Source: a virus
DNA length: 30,069 nt
Direction: 5' to 3' (one strand)
Virus record (IMG/VR): IMGVR_UViG_3300008217_000047
Coordinates: 1-30,069 of that record
In this document: one piece after another, positions 27,928 to 30,069 of the stretch
Layout of the letters: each line of letters opens with the position of its first letter
Numbering within the stretch: the first letter of the stretch is position 1
Made by a program: the position numbers and the translations under genes
Notes under the pieces: model-generated
Told to the model about the DNA's origin: nothing
What the model saw: the letters and a program-made list of their open reading frames with translations, nothing else
Databases searched by the model: none

Positions 27928-28518
27928 GGTTTATATGCCACGCAAGAGAGCAGGCAAGACAGGTTCCACCTTTACCAAGAAGATCACCCAAGGTCCTACA
28001 ACCGTATCGACTGGCAGGAGGCATGGGCCTTGTCGCCAGCAAACATTAGTTATACATGGCATGCCGGTCTGCATGCCAGCACCGTTGAGCAGGGCCTACA
28101 AACAGTAGGCTTTGAAATACGCAACCAGATTATATGGTCCAAGCGCAATCACGTAATAAGCAGGGGCCACTACCACGTAGAGCACGAGCCTTGCTGGTAT
28201 GCAGTAAGAAAAGGGGCAACGGCTGTATGGAACGGAGACAGGTCGCAAACCACTGTATGGAAAATAGACTGGGACAAGAACGTAGACGGAGGACACTCTA
28301 CCCAGAAGCCATTAGAATGTATGGCACGCCCTATTAGAAACCATACCGGAGACGTATACGACCCCTTTGTAGGATCAGGCACCACCATAGTAGCAGCAGA
28401 ACAAGAACAAAGAACCTGCTACGCTATGGAGATAGAACCTAAATACTGTGCGGTGACCCTAGAACGCTTAAAAAACAACGGCTTACAGCCAGAGCGCCTA
28501 ACTAGCCTAACAGGATAA
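27928..28518 (+). pseudogene. N-terminally truncated DNA methyltransferase (N6A/N4C type)
   Basis: The frame is open from the PAPS-like stop (27925-27927) to 28518 but has no early ATG; the first usual start is TTG at 28030. From 28006 on it reads like a known phage methylase: DWQEAWALSPANISYTWHAG, then IRNQIIWSKRNHVISRGHYH, EPCWYAVRKG, TQKPLECMARPIRNHTGDVY and DPFVGSGTTIVAAEQEQRTC (AdoMet motif I), ending AMEIEPKYCAVTLERLK. The N-terminal part with catalytic DPPY is missing, and the 70 bases before do not supply it. An overlapping ATG frame at 27935 is short. Probably a remnant, or a subunit needing a partner. Confidence 0.65.
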
Positions 28519-28521
28519 ACA

Positions 28522-28938
28522 ATGTCAGCTAATAAAGGCCTGCTGGTAAAGGACTTCGATAAAGCTTTACGACAATCTGGGGGCCTACGAACGGTAGCAG
28601 CAAAAGCCCTGGGATGTACCCCCAGCAACGTAGTCCAGGCGGTGCAGCGTCACCCTACGCTGCAGAAGACTATCGAGGAAATACGTGAGCAGACTATAGA
28701 CATAGCAGAGGCCCAGCTATTCCGCAAGATACAAGAGGGCAACATGACGGCCATCATCTTCTACCTCAAGTGTATGGCCAAGTATAGAGGGTATAATGAG
28801 CGTCTTGAAGTCACAGGAGCCAACGGTGGCCCTATCGCAACTGTTAACGGGCATATGGCAATACCAACAACTGTGGAGTTCGTTGAGCAAGCTATCGAGC
28901 AAGGAACGAACGGGACACCTAAGGAACTTAGCGACTAA
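28522..28938 (+). CDS. terminase small subunit
   Basis: A 138-aa protein directly before the large terminase. Helix-turn-helix-like N-terminus (FDKALRQSGGLRTVAAKALG; TPSNVVQAVQRHPTLQKTIE) followed by the pattern IDIAEAQLFRKIQEGNMTAI then IFYLKCMAKYRGYNERLEV (~60-97), common in phage small terminases. It recognises viral DNA and regulates the packaging motor. The C-terminal 40 residues are a loose tail. It overlaps the likely start of the large subunit in another frame. Confidence 0.78.
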   Translation: MSANKGLLVKDFDKALRQSGGLRTVAAKALGCTPSNVVQAVQRHPTLQKTIEEIREQTIDIAEAQLFRKIQEGNMTAIIFYLKCMAKYRGYNERLEVTGANGGPIATVNGHMAIPTTVEFVEQAIEQGTNGTPKELSD

Positions 28939-30069
28939 TGACCTATACTTCCTCCTCAGATACGTCCTGCAGCGAGATGACGCAGAACACGAGTGGATAC
29001 TTGATAGATGCAGAGAGGTACAACAAGACCCAGACGGATATTTGGATCTATGGGCACGTGAGCATTACAAAAGCACAGTCATTACCTTTGCACTCACTAT
29101 ACAAGACATCCTTAAAGACCCAGAGTTAACAGTAGGGATATTCGCTCACACACGTCCCATAGCCAAGTCTTTCTTACGCCAGATAAAGCAGGAGCTTGAG
29201 AGCAATGAACAGCTCAAAGCCTTATTTCCTGACATTCTATGGCAATCTCCACGCAAGGAAGCCCCCAAGTGGTCAGAAGATGAAGGTCTTACCGTCAAGC
29301 GCAAAACCAACCCTGCAGCAGCCACCATCGAGGCGTGGGGCCTCGTTGACGGTATGCCTACCGGGAAGCACTACAGACTAAGAGTATATGACGATGTGGT
29401 GACAGAGAAATCAGTAACCACCCCTGAGATGATCAGCAAGACTACGAACGCTTGGGAACTAAGCTTAAACCTGGGGGTAGACGGTGGAAAAGCCAGATAC
29501 ATTGGAACGAGATACCACGATGCTGACACGTATGGAGCAATGCTTGAACGGGATGCTGCGCGACCACGTTTGCACCCTGCCACAAGCGATGGCACTGCTT
29601 CAGGCGACCCTGTCTTGTTCTCAGCCGAATACATCGAGGATAGACGCAAGCAGTTAAGCCCTTACAACTTCAGTTGCCAACTTTTACTGGACCCTATACC
29701 CAATGACGATGCCTACTTCCCAGAACGAGCCATCAGATACTACGACTGGCACAAACAACCTGACAACCTGGTCAAGTACGGGGCATCGGACTACGCGACT
29801 AGACACGGGGAAGGGGACTACACGGTCCATGCCGTCATGGGGGTGGACCAGGCAGACAACATCTACCTCCTGGACCTTTATAGAGAGCAAGCCTTATCGG
29901 ACGAGTGGGTAGAAGCTGTCATAGGCATGATGAAGGAACACAGCCCTAGACACTGGGCAGAGGAGAGGGGCCAGATACTGAACACCATAGGGCCTTTCCT
30001 CAAGAAGCGTATGCGTGAAGAGAGCACCTGGACACCACGGAGCAGCGAGAATGGCAAGTACACGCCTAG
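28883..30069 (+). CDS. terL: terminase large subunit, cut by the window edge
   Basis: The frame is open across the right edge (at least 395 residues) and has no ATG near its start. TTG at 28883, inside the small-subunit gene, is the best candidate. The motor that pumps DNA into the head: ERTGHLRNLATNDLYFLLRY (~8-27), Walker-A-like AREHYKST (58-65), FAHTRPIAKSFLRQIKQELE, NPAAATIEAWGLVDGMPTGK, Walker B LRVYDDVVT (Asp170, Asp171) and IGTRYHDADTY in the ATPase part. The nuclease part begins ASDYATRHGEGDYTVHAV (Asp303) and continues AEERGQILNTIGPFLKKRMR. The match to podovirus-type large terminases is clear. Confidence 0.9.
   Translation, partial: MSKLSSKERTGHLRNLATNDLYFLLRYVLQRDDAEHEWILDRCREVQQDPDGYLDLWAREHYKSTVITFALTIQDILKDPELTVGIFAHTRPIAKSFLRQIKQELESNEQLKALFPDILWQSPRKEAPKWSEDEGLTVKRKTNPAAATIEAWGLVDGMPTGKHYRLRVYDDVVTEKSVTTPEMISKTTNAWELSLNLGVDGGKARYIGTRYHDADTYGAMLERDAARPRLHPATSDGTASGDPVLFSAEYIEDRRKQLSPYNFSCQLLLDPIPNDDAYFPERAIRYYDWHKQPDNLVKYGASDYATRHGEGDYTVHAVMGVDQADNIYLLDLYREQALSDEWVEAVIGMMKEHSPRHWAEERGQILNTIGPFLKKRMREESTWTPRSSENGKYTP

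Noticed and set aside
28938-29129. A 63-codon frame at the start of the terminase
   Set aside because: It is an out-of-frame shadow of the large terminase, which has clear family motifs in the other frame.

Overview
The window is most of the genome of a tailed bacteriophage, probably a short-tailed (podovirus-like) one. It carries terminase genes, a head-to-tail adaptor, a stabilisation/nozzle-like protein, a repeat-built tail fibre, a lysis cassette and three large Gly/Gln-rich putative ejection proteins. I see no integrase, portal, prohead protease or major capsid protein. Both ends are cut inside genes (a glycosyltransferase on the left, the large terminase on the right), so those head genes probably lie outside. 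Genes are tightly packed, start and stop codons often overlap, Shine-Dalgarno sites are strong, and promoters look like sigma70. AGG/AGA arginine and ATA isoleucine codons are common. The host cannot be named from this.

Layout. 1-2600: partial glycosyltransferase, zinc-ribbon protein and two tandem related methyltransferase-like proteins. 2600-9520: structural genes (putative decoration protein, adaptor, stabilisation protein, tail fibre with a C1q-like tip). 9520-11350: small proteins and a lysis cassette with an M15 endolysin and small membrane proteins. 11870-17400: three ejection-type proteins ending at a clear terminator. 17470-20500: a strong promoter, then a Cro-like regulator, a Rad52-type annealing protein, a SWIM-like mini-protein and a cytosine-methyltransferase-like protein. 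20480-21485: about 1 kb that is mostly non-coding and full of inverted repeats, including a promoter-driven, terminator-ended RNA. 21486-26230: unrecognised genes, two nuclease-type proteins and a PD-(D/E)XK homing-type endonuclease. 26255-28520: a DNA-modification island (MT-A70 methylase, Com-like zinc finger, PAPS-reductase-like PP-loop protein, a methylase lacking its N-terminus). 28520-30069: small and large terminase.

Three free-standing HNH endonucleases sit on the minus strand between late genes, opposite to everything around them. The most interesting observation concerns two of them (4603-5082 and 6768-7292). Each is preceded by a ~90-nt leader with the same pseudoknot architecture: stem A, a 16-nt U-rich loop, stem B, CAGTT, a small hairpin, A' directly abutting B', then the ribosome site. 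The two leaders differ in stem sequence but keep pairing, loop length and junction bases, and both begin exactly six bases after a TATATT -10 box. This looks like a conserved structured RNA travelling with, and probably controlling, the endonuclease genes. Codon usage also changes beside these insertions, as expected from homing co-conversion.

Genes missed or mis-started in simple ORF calls are given here: the large terminase (no ATG near its start), a 57-aa XRE regulator, a 53-aa Com-like zinc finger and several small membrane proteins. Functional calls come from motifs read by eye; no database search was possible.
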